Part shown: piece after piece, positions 26,979 through 35,909 of the stretch
Position numbering within the stretch: the first letter of the stretch is position 1
Layout of the letters: the number at the start of each line of letters is the position of its first letter
Origin: Pseudobdellovibrionaceae bacterium
GTDB lineage: Bacteria; Bdellovibrionota; Bdellovibrionia; Bdellovibrionales; Bdellovibrionaceae
Direction: 5' to 3'
Assembly (NCBI GenBank): GCA_013359135.1
Contig: JABWCN010000025.1
Coordinates: 1 to 60,678, forward strand
Length of the DNA: 60,678 nt
Position numbers and translations under genes: made by a program
The notes under the pieces: model-generated
Databases searched by the model: none
What the model was told of the DNA's origin: nothing
What the model saw: the letters and a program-made list of their open reading frames with translations, nothing else

Positions 26979-27825
26979 GCTTGTTTATTTTTTTATCTTC
27001 TTGATCGTTAAATGATAGATCTGAAATCACTAAAGCCAGCTGGAATGCCTGAATTTCAGTCAATTTGAGCGAGTTTTCTTCCAGCGTAAAGGCAATTATT
27101 TTTTTAAAATTAGTTGGAGCTTTGGGGCCTTTAGAAATTACTCTTTGGGCAAGATTTAGAGTGTCTTTTATATTTAAACCTAATCGTTTGTGAGATTGGA
27201 CATATTTTATAATATCATTAAAATCTTCAAAAACACCTTTTGGAAAAAGTTCTGTATATTTAGTCAAGTTTAGTGCTAGTTGAGCACAGGTTTTTTTATC
27301 TAAACTAAGTTGTTTTTCAGCAGTGCAGAGATCAACTATTTTTACAAAATCATCTCTGAGTTTAATGGGATCACCTTTGTAATCTTTAGATAATCCATTG
27401 GCTAGTTTGTATGCTGTTGTAAAATCTAAGTTGAGATAATTTTCTAAAAATAATTTTTGAAAAAGAACAAAAAAGTTTTTAGCTCTTTCATTATCAAAAC
27501 CTGAATACTCAAGGCTAACTTCAAAAGCTCTTGTTAACTCTACTCCACTTTTTTTAAGAAGTAAAAAAACTTTTTGAAAGCGCTCAAAGGCACCAGTACA
27601 ATTCTTAGCTACATCGATAGCTGCTTTGATAGATCTTGGCTCATTAAAATCAAGTTCTTTTTCCTTAGAGAAAAACTCAAATGCTCTTTTAAATTCAACT
27701 GCAGATTCACAAAATCTTTTGTCTTCGATTGGGGGGTACAGTAAACGGTCATCTGCTGCCGGTAAGGCCTTAAAGGTTGCAAAGTTTATAATTATAAAGC
27801 AACAAGCAGGTAGCCAGTTTTTCAT
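26968..27825 (-). CDS. Exported helical-repeat protein of unknown function
   Basis: A signal peptide (about 1-24) is followed by about six tandem repeats of 38-44 residues. Each follows the pattern L-x-L-(3-4)-A-x-x-L-A, then a charged turn, then F-(5)-aromatic/hydrophobic (e.g. LNLDFTTAYKLANGL, LSLDKKTCAQLALNL, LGLNIKDTLNLAQRV, LKLTEIQAFQLALVI). This is a regular alpha-solenoid-like array, probably a protein-binding surface in the periplasm. No described repeat family is recognised. It overlaps the FN3 gene downstream and abuts the gene upstream with a 0-bp gap, so the three are co-expressed. Confidence 0.5.
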   Translation of the reverse strand: MKNWLPACCFIIINFATFKALPAADDRLLYPPIEDKRFCESAVEFKRAFEFFSKEKELDFNEPRSIKAAIDVAKNCTGAFERFQKVFLLLKKSGVELTRAFEVSLEYSGFDNERAKNFFVLFQKLFLENYLNLDFTTAYKLANGLSKDYKGDPIKLRDDFVKIVDLCTAEKQLSLDKKTCAQLALNLTKYTELFPKGVFEDFNDIIKYVQSHKRLGLNIKDTLNLAQRVISKGPKAPTNFKKIIAFTLEENSLKLTEIQAFQLALVISDLSFNDQEDKKINKHDP

Positions 27826-28689
27826 TTAAAATTTCCATTCCACAACTAGACGAGGTGACCACTGAGAGTATTGAGTCGGTTTATAGATATCTGTGTACAC
27901 AACAGGAGTGTATATTTTTCTTTTGTACTCCATTTGTTTTTCATAGTTTTCGACGTATTTATTTTTGAAAATAAGAGGCATAAAAGCAGCTAACATAGCC
28001 ACTCCTGCATAAAGATTATAATCACTATTAACGACATCTATAAGTCCTCCAGATGCCACTAAATTAGTGATCGTGGATAAGTAAGTAAGCATTTTAATTA
28101 ATTCGGCTGGTTTTTGCATGGCTTCTTCAGCCATTCTTTCTTTAAGAAGACTTGATTTTTTATCTTTTCCTTTGATGTTGTTAATTTTATTAAGCTCCGT
28201 AAGATATGGCTGACCTGCTGATATAAAATATGTCAGTGCGAACCAAGAAACTGAAACCCCAACAGCGGCATTAACTTTAAAGTCTGTATACTTTCGAAAG
28301 TCATCATCATTTTCTTTCGCCGGATTAAATCTATTCTTGTGCATTAAGGCAGCAAGTAGTGTGGCTCCAGAAGCTACATGGAAAGGCCAAAACATAAACC
28401 AGCCATTATCCTGTTCTCTGAATCCATCCATTTGTAAACGTTCACTAGCTCTTGGTACAACTTGAAGTTCTGGATAGTCCAGAGAATTTAGAAACATTGA
28501 TTCATTTTGGTGAGTTTCTAACAGAAGTACTTCACTTTTTTTTGTATCGCTTTTCTCATTTTCATTTTTGAAATCTTCAGATTTTGGAGTGTTAACTACT
28601 TTTACTGGAGATTTTTTGTCTTGGGCAGTGCTAGAAATAGAAGTTAAAAAAAACAAAATAGAAAATAGTATCGAAATTTTTTTTTTCAT
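27826..28689 (-). CDS. Membrane-associated protein of unknown function
   Basis: The 287-residue product starts with a signal or anchor (MKKKISILFSILFFLTSISS), then a Lys/Glu-rich linker (about 25-60). Three or four hydrophobic segments follow (about 100-117, 140-162, 199-215 and 226-243), and the C-terminus ends RLVVEWKF, like an outer-membrane strand. No family is recognised. It is the first gene of a three-gene operon with the repeat protein and the FN3-like protein. Confidence 0.5.
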   Translation of the reverse strand: MKKKISILFSILFFLTSISSTAQDKKSPVKVVNTPKSEDFKNENEKSDTKKSEVLLLETHQNESMFLNSLDYPELQVVPRASERLQMDGFREQDNGWFMFWPFHVASGATLLAALMHKNRFNPAKENDDDFRKYTDFKVNAAVGVSVSWFALTYFISAGQPYLTELNKINNIKGKDKKSSLLKERMAEEAMQKPAELIKMLTYLSTITNLVASGGLIDVVNSDYNLYAGVAMLAAFMPLIFKNKYVENYEKQMEYKRKIYTPVVYTDIYKPTQYSQWSPRLVVEWKF

Positions 28690-28799
28690 GAGAGATCCTT
28701 AATAAGTTAAAATACTTCTATAAGCTATGTTAGTTATAAATAGCCAAAATTATAAATGAAATTTTTAACTCTAAGGACTTAGGGCGTGATCAAAAAAAA

Positions 28800-29513
28800 T
28801 TAATGTTTAACTGTACCAATATAAATGTAGGCAATTCCTAAACTTAAAGGATAGTAGGTTACTTCAGAAAATTGGTGAGTTTTTTTCATTAATTTGACAA
28901 ACTCATCGCGACAGGGAAAATCAGCAGATGATTTTTGCAGATAAGAATAAGCTTCAGCTTCACCGGTTATTAAGCCCCCAATTTTTGGTAGTATCTTAGT
29001 CGAGTAAAATTCATAAAGTTTATTTAAAACAGGGAATGGAATTTGACCAAATTCAAGAATACAAACTTTACCACCGTCTTTCGTTACACGAGCTAGCTCT
29101 GCAATTCCTTTAAGTGGATCAGCGACGTTTCTGATTCCAAAAGAAATACTAGTAATATCAAATCTTGAATCTGCATATTGTAAATGCATAACATCAGCGA
29201 TTTCGAAGTTAATTTTTAGATGTTTTTCGATCGCCTTCATAGGGGCATGGTCTAGCATTTCTTTGCAGAAATCGGTTCCTAATACGGTCCCAGAATTGCC
29301 GACAGTTTTTTTAAACTCGATGGCTAGGTCTCCTGTGCCAGTGGCGCAATCTAAGACAGAATGACCTAGTTTAGCCTGGCTTAGTTCAACTAGTTTTTTT
29401 CTCCATAAATGATGAATTCCGATAGAAAGAACATTATTTGCTTTATCATAGCCTTTGGCTACTTTTGAAAACATACTTTTAATTTTTTCAGGTTTTGAAG
29501 CGTGAATGTCCAT
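28800..29513 (-). CDS. menG: Demethylmenaquinone/ubiquinone C-methyltransferase
   Basis: The 237-residue SAM methyltransferase has the UbiE/MenG signatures MFSKVAKGYDKANNVLSIGIHHLWRK-like opening (about 14-39), VLDCATGTGDLAIEFK (about 53-68), and FGIRNVADPLKGIAE (about 124-138). It adds the final ring methyl to demethylmenaquinone, using SAM, at the cytoplasmic membrane. With menF, menD and menH nearby and no ubiquinone genes, menaquinone is the likely product. It lies 33 bp downstream of the DAHP synthase gene and is probably co-transcribed. Confidence 0.9.
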   Translation of the reverse strand: MDIHASKPEKIKSMFSKVAKGYDKANNVLSIGIHHLWRKKLVELSQAKLGHSVLDCATGTGDLAIEFKKTVGNSGTVLGTDFCKEMLDHAPMKAIEKHLKINFEIADVMHLQYADSRFDITSISFGIRNVADPLKGIAELARVTKDGGKVCILEFGQIPFPVLNKLYEFYSTKILPKIGGLITGEAEAYSYLQKSSADFPCRDEFVKLMKKTHQFSEVTYYPLSLGIAYIYIGTVKH

Positions 29514-29546
29514 TTTATTTCCTCAATTGAATTTGCATTAAAGTTA

Positions 29547-30368
29547 TTATTTTTGACCTACGATTTCAATGATCCTATTAATTTTTGTCATAAGAATCTC
29601 AAACTGAGGAAATGTCAGAGCTTGGGGGCCATCTGAGAGTGCCTCTTTGGGATTGGGATGAACTTCAACCATAATACCATCGGCACCCAAGGCAGCAGCC
29701 GCAAGCGCTAAGTCAGGGACTAACAAACTCACTCCGACTCCATGTGAAGGGTCAACAATAATAGGGTAATGGGTTTTGTGTTTTATAAAAGCAACAGAGT
29801 TGAGATCTAGTGTATTTCGAGTTACAGTTTCAAACGTACGGATTCCTCTTTCGCATAGGATTACAGAGGCTTTTCCCCCTTGCTCGATGTATTCGGCAGA
29901 TTTTATCCATTCGTCAACAAAGGAGGCAAATCCTCTTTTAAGTAATACGGGTTTATCTTGCTGGGCTAGCTCTTTAAGAAGAGAGTAATTGTGCATATTT
30001 CTAGAGCCTACCTGGAAAAGGGAAACGTAGGGGTAGAGTTCTTCGATATCCCTTGGGTCCATGACCTCTGAAACAATTCCCTGGTTAGTTTCAGTGGTAA
30101 TTTTTTTCACTAGTTCAAGGGCCACAGAGCCAAGCCCTTGAAAACTTTTATGAGATGTTCTAGGTTTCCAAACGCCTCCACGAAGTAGTTGAGCTCCATT
30201 TTTTGTAACAAAATTGGCCGTAGAAGAGAACTGAAGCTCATTTTCAATAGAACAGGGGCCAGCAATAACGCAGAAAGACCCACCTCCAATAGAAAGGTTT
30301 TTGTTGCCGCTTACAATTTCAACAATTTTTTTTGAAATTTTTGTATCTGTAATATTTGAAAACATCAT
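29547..30368 (-). CDS. aroF: 3-deoxy-7-phosphoheptulonate synthase (type I-beta)
   Basis: The 273-residue protein is the short AroF/KDO8P-like class: FCVIAGPCSIEN (about 28-39), LLRGGVWKPRTSHKSFQGLG (about 56-75), RGIRTFETVTRNTLDL (about 174-189) and PIIVDPSHGVG (about 198-208). It condenses phosphoenolpyruvate and erythrose 4-phosphate, the first step to chorismate. No N-terminal ACT or chorismate mutase extension is present, so direct feedback inhibition is not obvious. Chorismate feeds the menaquinone genes divergently transcribed 53 bp away. Confidence 0.92.
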   Translation of the reverse strand: MMFSNITDTKISKKIVEIVSGNKNLSIGGGSFCVIAGPCSIENELQFSSTANFVTKNGAQLLRGGVWKPRTSHKSFQGLGSVALELVKKITTETNQGIVSEVMDPRDIEELYPYVSLFQVGSRNMHNYSLLKELAQQDKPVLLKRGFASFVDEWIKSAEYIEQGGKASVILCERGIRTFETVTRNTLDLNSVAFIKHKTHYPIIVDPSHGVGVSLLVPDLALAAAALGADGIMVEVHPNPKEALSDGPQALTFPQFEILMTKINRIIEIVGQK

Positions 30369-30421
30369 TTTTTGTTACCATTAAAGCGTTACTAGTATTA
30401 AAACAATAACTGGAATATTTA

Positions 30422-31591
30422 TTGGAAAACACTGTGGAAATGACAAATACCATAAATCGACACCATTTTACAAACTTTTTAAATTCAGGAGCTCTTCTTC
30501 GTTGGGGTGATTCATGGCATTTATTCTGGGGACTTTCAGATAAAATCCCTATAGGTCCAGAATCTGTAAAAAGTAATGGGATCTATTCCTGTGATTATGT
30601 TAATAAACAATTTTTTCATCAGAACTTTGAAAACTTTGCTATTTTAGACAAATCGGAGTTTGGGGCTTTATTGCGGGAGTATAAAACCAAATTGTTATCC
30701 CATAAGGGCCATAGATTTCTACTTTCGCCTCAGTGGGAGGAAATTGACAAAACTCCCTTTTCTGAGAGTTTTTGTCGAATAAAAAAAGCTATTAGTGAGG
30801 GGAAAATTCAAAAGGCTGTCCCCTTTAATTTTCAGTTTGGTCATGTTACTACTTTGAGTGGTAATCAGGGATTAACAAGTGAGCATAAATTACAACTTCT
30901 TGCTCGTCTAATTGAAGCTGATAAGAGTTTAATACCTTATGCTCAATGGGATGAGAATAACGGTTTTATGGGAGTAACTCCTGAGTTGTTTTTTAGTATT
31001 GAAGATCAAGTATTAACAACTATGGCATTGGCAGCCACTTCTGATAAAAAAGTTCCTAGGGAAGTTTTTTTGAATGACCCAAAAGAATTGAAAGAGCATC
31101 AACTGGTAATTGCTGATATTCAAGAAAAATTAAAAAGCTTTGGAACTTTAGCAGTGGGTGAAAGCTATGTTTTTGAATTACCACACTTGAATCATTTGAG
31201 GACAGATATTCAAGTGAAACTTGATGCGCATATTGATTTTTATAAAATCCTTCAGACTTTACATCCTACTTCGGCTCTAGGCATTTATCCTAACAACGAG
31301 TATTGGAAAGAGTTTATTCAGTTACCTTTACAAAACTTAAGAGCTGGTTTTGGGGCTCCTTGGGGGTTTCACTTGAATGGAAGTTGTTTCTTTGTGGTAG
31401 GAATTCGTCGTTTGGAATGGATGGGAAGCTCAATAAGAATTCCAGCGGGTTGTGGAGTTGTAGAACTAAGTGATCTAGATAAAGAATGTGCTGAAGTCGA
31501 GAGAAAAATTAATTCAGTAAAAAAAATGTTTTTTCCTCAAGAAGAAATAATACCTGCAGTTACTGAAAAGGAAATTTCTGTCCATGAGTAA
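30422..31591 (+). CDS. menF: Isochorismate synthase
   Basis: The 389-residue chorismate-utilising enzyme has GFMGVTPELFFS (about 181-192), PHLNHLRTDIQVKL (about 257-270), HPTSALGIYP (about 281-290) and RIPAGCGVVELSDLDKE (about 340-356), typical of isochorismate synthases. It converts chorismate to isochorismate for menaquinone. The start is uncertain: TTG 30422 has a weak GGA at eight bases, GTG 30434 has better spacing and ATG 30440 is also in frame. The gene overlaps menD by 8 bp. Confidence 0.9.
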   Translation: MENTVEMTNTINRHHFTNFLNSGALLRWGDSWHLFWGLSDKIPIGPESVKSNGIYSCDYVNKQFFHQNFENFAILDKSEFGALLREYKTKLLSHKGHRFLLSPQWEEIDKTPFSESFCRIKKAISEGKIQKAVPFNFQFGHVTTLSGNQGLTSEHKLQLLARLIEADKSLIPYAQWDENNGFMGVTPELFFSIEDQVLTTMALAATSDKKVPREVFLNDPKELKEHQLVIADIQEKLKSFGTLAVGESYVFELPHLNHLRTDIQVKLDAHIDFYKILQTLHPTSALGIYPNNEYWKEFIQLPLQNLRAGFGAPWGFHLNGSCFFVVGIRRLEWMGSSIRIPAGCGVVELSDLDKECAEVERKINSVKKMFFPQEEIIPAVTEKEISVHE

Positions 31592-33209
31592 TATGCTGAT
31601 GACAGCTAATTTTATTCAAACCCTTCTAGATCAAGGTGTTGCCGAGTTTTGTCTTTGTGCTGGTGCCAGAAATGCGACTATTATTAAAACTTTCTCAGAG
31701 AATCCACAAATACCAGTGTTTCATTTTTTTGAAGAAAGAAGTGCTGCTTTCTTTGCTCTAGGGCGTATGCAAAAAATTAAGAAGCCAGTAGCTGTGGTAA
31801 CAACAAGTGGAACAGCTGTGGCAGAACTTTTACCAGCGGTGATTGAAGCTTTTTACTCTGGTCTTCCGTTGGTTTTGATAACAGCAGATCGTCCAAAAAA
31901 TTATCGTGGATCAGGAGCTCCACAGGCGATTGAACAAGTTGGAATCTTTAGTCATTATGTAGATAACCATTTTGATTTTGATATAAATGAATTTCCTGAG
32001 TTTAAAGACTATATTTTGCCAGAGCAGAAACCAGTTCATTTTAATGTTTGCTTTGAGGAGCCATTGATTGATGGGCATGCTGGAAAACTAAAGTTAACAG
32101 GCCTGGAATTGATAAAAGTTAGGGCTACAAAAGTTGAAGAGGAAGTTGACTTAAATTATTCTTTGAAAAAATTTTGTGAATTATTCATAGGTAAGAAGCC
32201 TTTTGTTATTGTAAGTGGCCTACAGCTAGAGATTGAAGACGAGAAAGCTTTGATTTGTTTTTTAAATAAGCATCAATTTCCTCTTTATTTAGAGGGAACT
32301 TCAGGGCTAAAACACCATCCTGAATTACAGAGGCAGTCATTGCTTGCTGTGGATAAGGTTCTTAAAGTGTTGATACAGAAGGGTGAAGTGGATTGCATTT
32401 TTAGAATCGGAGGCATTCCTACGCTCAGATTTTGGCGTGATCTTGAGTTTGATTATAAATACTTACCAGTATACTCATTATCCGAAAAAAAATTTACTGG
32501 TCTTAGTCGCGAGTCAAATTTGTTTTGTGGGATAAAGGAATTTATTCATTTTGTTAAAGAAGACTCATCTGCATTTACAGTCAATAAAAGCAGTACAAAT
32601 TTCATAGAATCTATAAAAAAAGATTCTCATTTGTCGTTAAAATTATTAGAACTTTTCAAGAAGTATCCTAAAGCTGAACCAGCTATGATTCATAGCCTTT
32701 CTGTTTTATTACAAGCTAACGCTAATAATTTATACTTAGGAAATAGTTTACCTATTCGAGAATGGGATTTGGCGGCAGATAGAGGGACATTTCTTCGGCG
32801 TGTTTTTGCCAATCGTGGTGCAAATGGTATTGATGGTCAAATTTCTACTTTTTTAGGGATAGCTCATCAGCAAGAGAACTCATGGGCTCTGTTGGGAGAT
32901 TTGACCACAATGTATGATTTGGCTGCTTTGTGGATTTCTGAACAAATTAAGCTATCAGCTACAAATATTGTAGTGATAAATAATCAAGGCGGGATGATTT
33001 TTGAAAGAATATTCAAGAATGAATATTTTTTAAACCGTCATCAGATTCAGTTTAAGTCTTGGGCTACAATGTGGAATTGGAGTTATCAAAAGTGGACTGA
33101 GATACCTGCTAAAATCAATCAAGAAGTTGCTTCTGATAAAAATATTATAGAACTAGTTCCTTGCGCTGAACAAACAGCTCATTTTTGGAAGGATTGGGAC
33201 AGTTATTGA
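31584..33209 (+). CDS. menD: SEPHCHC synthase
   Basis: The 541-residue thiamin-diphosphate enzyme has the conserved Glu region (EFCLCAGARNATI about 21-33; HFFEERSAAFFALG about 46-59). VTTSGTAVAELLPAVIEA is about 72-89, and the cofactor-binding GLRGANG-type block appears as VFANRGANGIDGQIST with LGDLTTMYD about 408-450. MenD joins isochorismate with 2-oxoglutarate and loses CO2. It is the second gene of the menFDH set and overlaps menH by 4 bp. Confidence 0.92.
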   Translation: MSNMLMTANFIQTLLDQGVAEFCLCAGARNATIIKTFSENPQIPVFHFFEERSAAFFALGRMQKIKKPVAVVTTSGTAVAELLPAVIEAFYSGLPLVLITADRPKNYRGSGAPQAIEQVGIFSHYVDNHFDFDINEFPEFKDYILPEQKPVHFNVCFEEPLIDGHAGKLKLTGLELIKVRATKVEEEVDLNYSLKKFCELFIGKKPFVIVSGLQLEIEDEKALICFLNKHQFPLYLEGTSGLKHHPELQRQSLLAVDKVLKVLIQKGEVDCIFRIGGIPTLRFWRDLEFDYKYLPVYSLSEKKFTGLSRESNLFCGIKEFIHFVKEDSSAFTVNKSSTNFIESIKKDSHLSLKLLELFKKYPKAEPAMIHSLSVLLQANANNLYLGNSLPIREWDLAADRGTFLRRVFANRGANGIDGQISTFLGIAHQQENSWALLGDLTTMYDLAALWISEQIKLSATNIVVINNQGGMIFERIFKNEYFLNRHQIQFKSWATMWNWSYQKWTEIPAKINQEVASDKNIIELVPCAEQTAHFWKDWDSY

Positions 33210-33949
33210 TTTCATTAGATATCTTTTTTTTACATGGTTTCTTAGGCAGTTCAAGTGATGGAAATCAAATAGAGGAATTATTAAAAGATCGATTAAGTAT
33301 TCGATTTAAATGCCAAGTCCATTTGGTAAATTATCTAACAAAAGAAGAACTAAATCCTCAAAATGATTATACACAATTTGCTAAAAATTTTTGTGAATAT
33401 GTAAGTAAAAAAAACTGTCAGGGTAAAAAGATTCTTATAGGTTATTCTTTGGGTGGAAGGCTTGCTTTACATGTTTTAAAGGAAGATCCTTTGCTGTTTG
33501 ATCAGTTTATTTTAATCTCATCTCATACGGGACTCAGTAGCGCTGAAGACAGACAAAATAGATTAGAAAGTGATGAGCTATGGGCAAAAAGATTTCTAAA
33601 TGAAAACTTAGAAACAGTTGTTGCTGATTGGAACCAACAGCCTGTATTTAATATGGGAAAATTAGAGCCTGTAAGAACTCCTCAAGAGAAAGATCGTAAA
33701 ATTTTGGCTTTAATCCTAAGGCAGTGGTCTTTAGGCAAGCAACAGGATTTAAGTTATTTGTTATCGCAATACAAAGAAAGAATTCATTACTGTGTTGGCT
33801 CTGTTGATTCTAAGTTTGTATGTTTGACCAAAGAAAAAATTGAACCTATTTTAAAAGACAGATGTCATATCGTAGAAGCATCAGGACACAGAATTATTTT
33901 TGATAATCCAATAGCTTTGGTCGATATTATAAGTTCAATCTTAATTTGA
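33206..33949 (+). CDS. menH: SHCHC synthase-like alpha/beta-hydrolase
   Basis: The best start is TTG at 33206 (TTGA overlap with the menD stop), preceded by GGAAGGA. The open frame from 33185 adds only seven residues. FLHGFLGSSSDG (about 6-17) is the oxyanion strand, IGYSLGGRLALH (about 72-83) the nucleophile Ser and ASGHRIIFDNP (about 226-236) the catalytic His. MenH removes pyruvate from SEPHCHC. The operon position after menF and menD makes this far more likely than another hydrolase. Confidence 0.82.
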   Translation: MISLDIFFLHGFLGSSSDGNQIEELLKDRLSIRFKCQVHLVNYLTKEELNPQNDYTQFAKNFCEYVSKKNCQGKKILIGYSLGGRLALHVLKEDPLLFDQFILISSHTGLSSAEDRQNRLESDELWAKRFLNENLETVVADWNQQPVFNMGKLEPVRTPQEKDRKILALILRQWSLGKQQDLSYLLSQYKERIHYCVGSVDSKFVCLTKEKIEPILKDRCHIVEASGHRIIFDNPIALVDIISSILI

Positions 33950-33987
33950 GATATTTATTCAGATAATAATTTTTGTGAATGGATGTT

Positions 33988-34845
33988 TTACTGTTTAACT
34001 TGGGAAGTGATTTTGCTCATAACTTCTTTGATCCATTGAGAATAATAAATTACGTTTGTATAAATTGAGAATTGATTGCAATCATCTTTTAAGTTTGTTT
34101 TTGTATCAACATATCCACGAGATGCAACCCCCCACAAGTAATACAAATTGTTAATAACTAAAAAAGCCGGACCACCAGAGTCACCATGACAGGAGCCTTT
34201 TCCTTTCCTTTGCTCAACAAGCACTTCTGTTTGAGAGAATTGTAGGCTTGCAATCGGAGTTGTTACTTTTCTTAAAACTCCTGAGCCTTTTTTTAAAACT
34301 CCATCGTTTGCACCATAACCAGCAAGAACAGTCAAAGCGCCGTCTTTTAGATATTGAGAATAGGGGAGAAAGCTTGCAAACGCATAATACTTAGGAGTTA
34401 TTCCATCATATCTTATGATTGCAATATCACTAAGATTTTTTGTGTTGTTAATATTTGCTTTAGCCATAGGGAACGGAATCATAGCTATGACTTTTCTTCT
34501 TTCAATATTTTGGGGTATTTGCTTCAAGGAGGTTAAAAGATTTGGAGTAAAATAGACATAAAGGGAGTTCGCATTAGAGCTTAAACAATGGGATGCAGTT
34601 AATACAAAATTATTTCCTAAGAGTGTACCAGTACACTTCCCTTGCGTGAGAGAATCATAAATAAAAACAGTTACTCTTGCAATAGAGTCGGTCAGACTTG
34701 TAACTTCTTCGCCGCCAATGATTTGACTTGGTCCACTCATTTCCGTCTGTGGCAAAAAAGTCATTGATTCCTTTTTTCCACAGCCAAAAAGAAGAAAAAA
34801 GCTCCCAAGAAATATTACCCAAGAGCAAAAAGACAAGTTTTTCAA
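33988..34845 (-). CDS. Trypsin-like serine protease lipoprotein (S1)
   Basis: A longer frame runs to 34893, but GGAGG lies just upstream of the TTG at 34845, which opens MKNLSFCSWVIFLGSFFLLFGC, a clean lipoprotein signal with lipobox LFGC. ATG 34857 is in frame but overlaps that ribosome site. The mature protein has the chymotrypsin-fold triad: His in TASHCLSS, Asp in SDIAIIRYD, Ser in GSCHGDSGGPAFL. Cysteines consistent with disulfides are present. It probably cleaves peptide bonds in the envelope or prey. It converges with menH. Confidence 0.9.
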   Translation of the reverse strand: MKNLSFCSWVIFLGSFFLLFGCGKKESMTFLPQTEMSGPSQIIGGEEVTSLTDSIARVTVFIYDSLTQGKCTGTLLGNNFVLTASHCLSSNANSLYVYFTPNLLTSLKQIPQNIERRKVIAMIPFPMAKANINNTKNLSDIAIIRYDGITPKYYAFASFLPYSQYLKDGALTVLAGYGANDGVLKKGSGVLRKVTTPIASLQFSQTEVLVEQRKGKGSCHGDSGGPAFLVINNLYYLWGVASRGYVDTKTNLKDDCNQFSIYTNVIYYSQWIKEVMSKITSQVKQ

Positions 34846-34937
34846 TGTCCCCTCCATTAAAACTTGATTCGATGCTAAGATCGCAGAATTCAAATTTTAA
34901 ACAAGAAGATTTTTTTTTGCTCAGCTATTAATTAAAA

Positions 34938-35891
34938 TTATTTAAACCACGATTTCGCGGATTCAGTAGCTGCAATCAATTGATGAAGGATCCCTTTCTC
35001 CATAGCCGAATGCCCACTATCAGAGATATAAAACAATTTTGAGGTTGGCCATAGTTTATGAAGTTCCCAGGCGTTTTTTGGAGGACAAACAATATCATAA
35101 CGACCATGAACAATATGACAAGGAAGATGATTTATTTTATGAACTTGCTCTAGAAGATAATTGTCTGTGGGGAAAAACGCTTTGTTAATAAAGTAGTGGC
35201 ATTCAATTCGCGCAAAAGGCAAAGCTTTTTCAGCTTCTTCATATTCGCTGATAAAATTGGAATCAGGTATTAATTTAGAGGTGGAAGCCTCCCAAGTGCT
35301 CCAAACTTTCGCTGCTTTTAACTTTAGCTTTTCATCAGTTGAAGTTAACTGTTTATAGTAGGCACTAACCATATCAGTTCGTTCATTAGCAGCGATTTGA
35401 TTCCAGTAAACTTCCCACTGATCAGGGTATATCAAAGAAGCACCTTCTTGATAAAACCAATTTATTTCCCATTTTCTACATAAAAATATTCCTCTGAGTA
35501 TGAATCCAACACATCTCTCTGGATGAGTTACCCCATAGGCTAAAGCAAGAGTTGACCCCCAACTTCCACCAAATACAGCCCACTTATCTATTGCTAAATG
35601 ATTTCTAAGCTTTTCAATGTCAGCAACTAAATCCCAGGTCGTATTTTCATTTAGTTCAGCAAAGGGAGTGCTTTTTCCACAACCACGTTGGTCAAATAAT
35701 ATAATACGATATTCTTTAGGATCAAAAAAACGGCGATGTTCTTCAGAAATCCCTCCACCAGGGCCTCCGTGAAGAAAGATAATTGGTTTTCCCTTGGGAC
35801 TACCACATTCTTCGAAATAGATAGTATGTAAATTTGAAACTTTTAAAAAACCTGAATTATAGGCTTCAATGGGAGGGAAAAATGTATTCAT
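34938..35891 (-). CDS. pip: Proline iminopeptidase
   Basis: The 317-residue alpha/beta-hydrolase has FLHGGPGGGISEEHRRFFDP (about 39-58), RIILFDQRGCGKSTP, GGSWGSTLALAYGVTHPERC (nucleophile Ser near 109) and a C-terminal DSGHSAM with the catalytic His. This is the proline iminopeptidase signature. It removes N-terminal proline from peptides in the cytoplasm. Neighbouring adenosine deaminase follows 18 bp upstream in the same direction. Length matches the family. Confidence 0.92.
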   Translation of the reverse strand: MNTFFPPIEAYNSGFLKVSNLHTIYFEECGSPKGKPIIFLHGGPGGGISEEHRRFFDPKEYRIILFDQRGCGKSTPFAELNENTTWDLVADIEKLRNHLAIDKWAVFGGSWGSTLALAYGVTHPERCVGFILRGIFLCRKWEINWFYQEGASLIYPDQWEVYWNQIAANERTDMVSAYYKQLTSTDEKLKLKAAKVWSTWEASTSKLIPDSNFISEYEEAEKALPFARIECHYFINKAFFPTDNYLLEQVHKINHLPCHIVHGRYDIVCPPKNAWELHKLWPTSKLFYISDSGHSAMEKGILHQLIAATESAKSWFK

Positions 35892-35909
35892 GTTGTCTCC
35901 TAATAAAAT

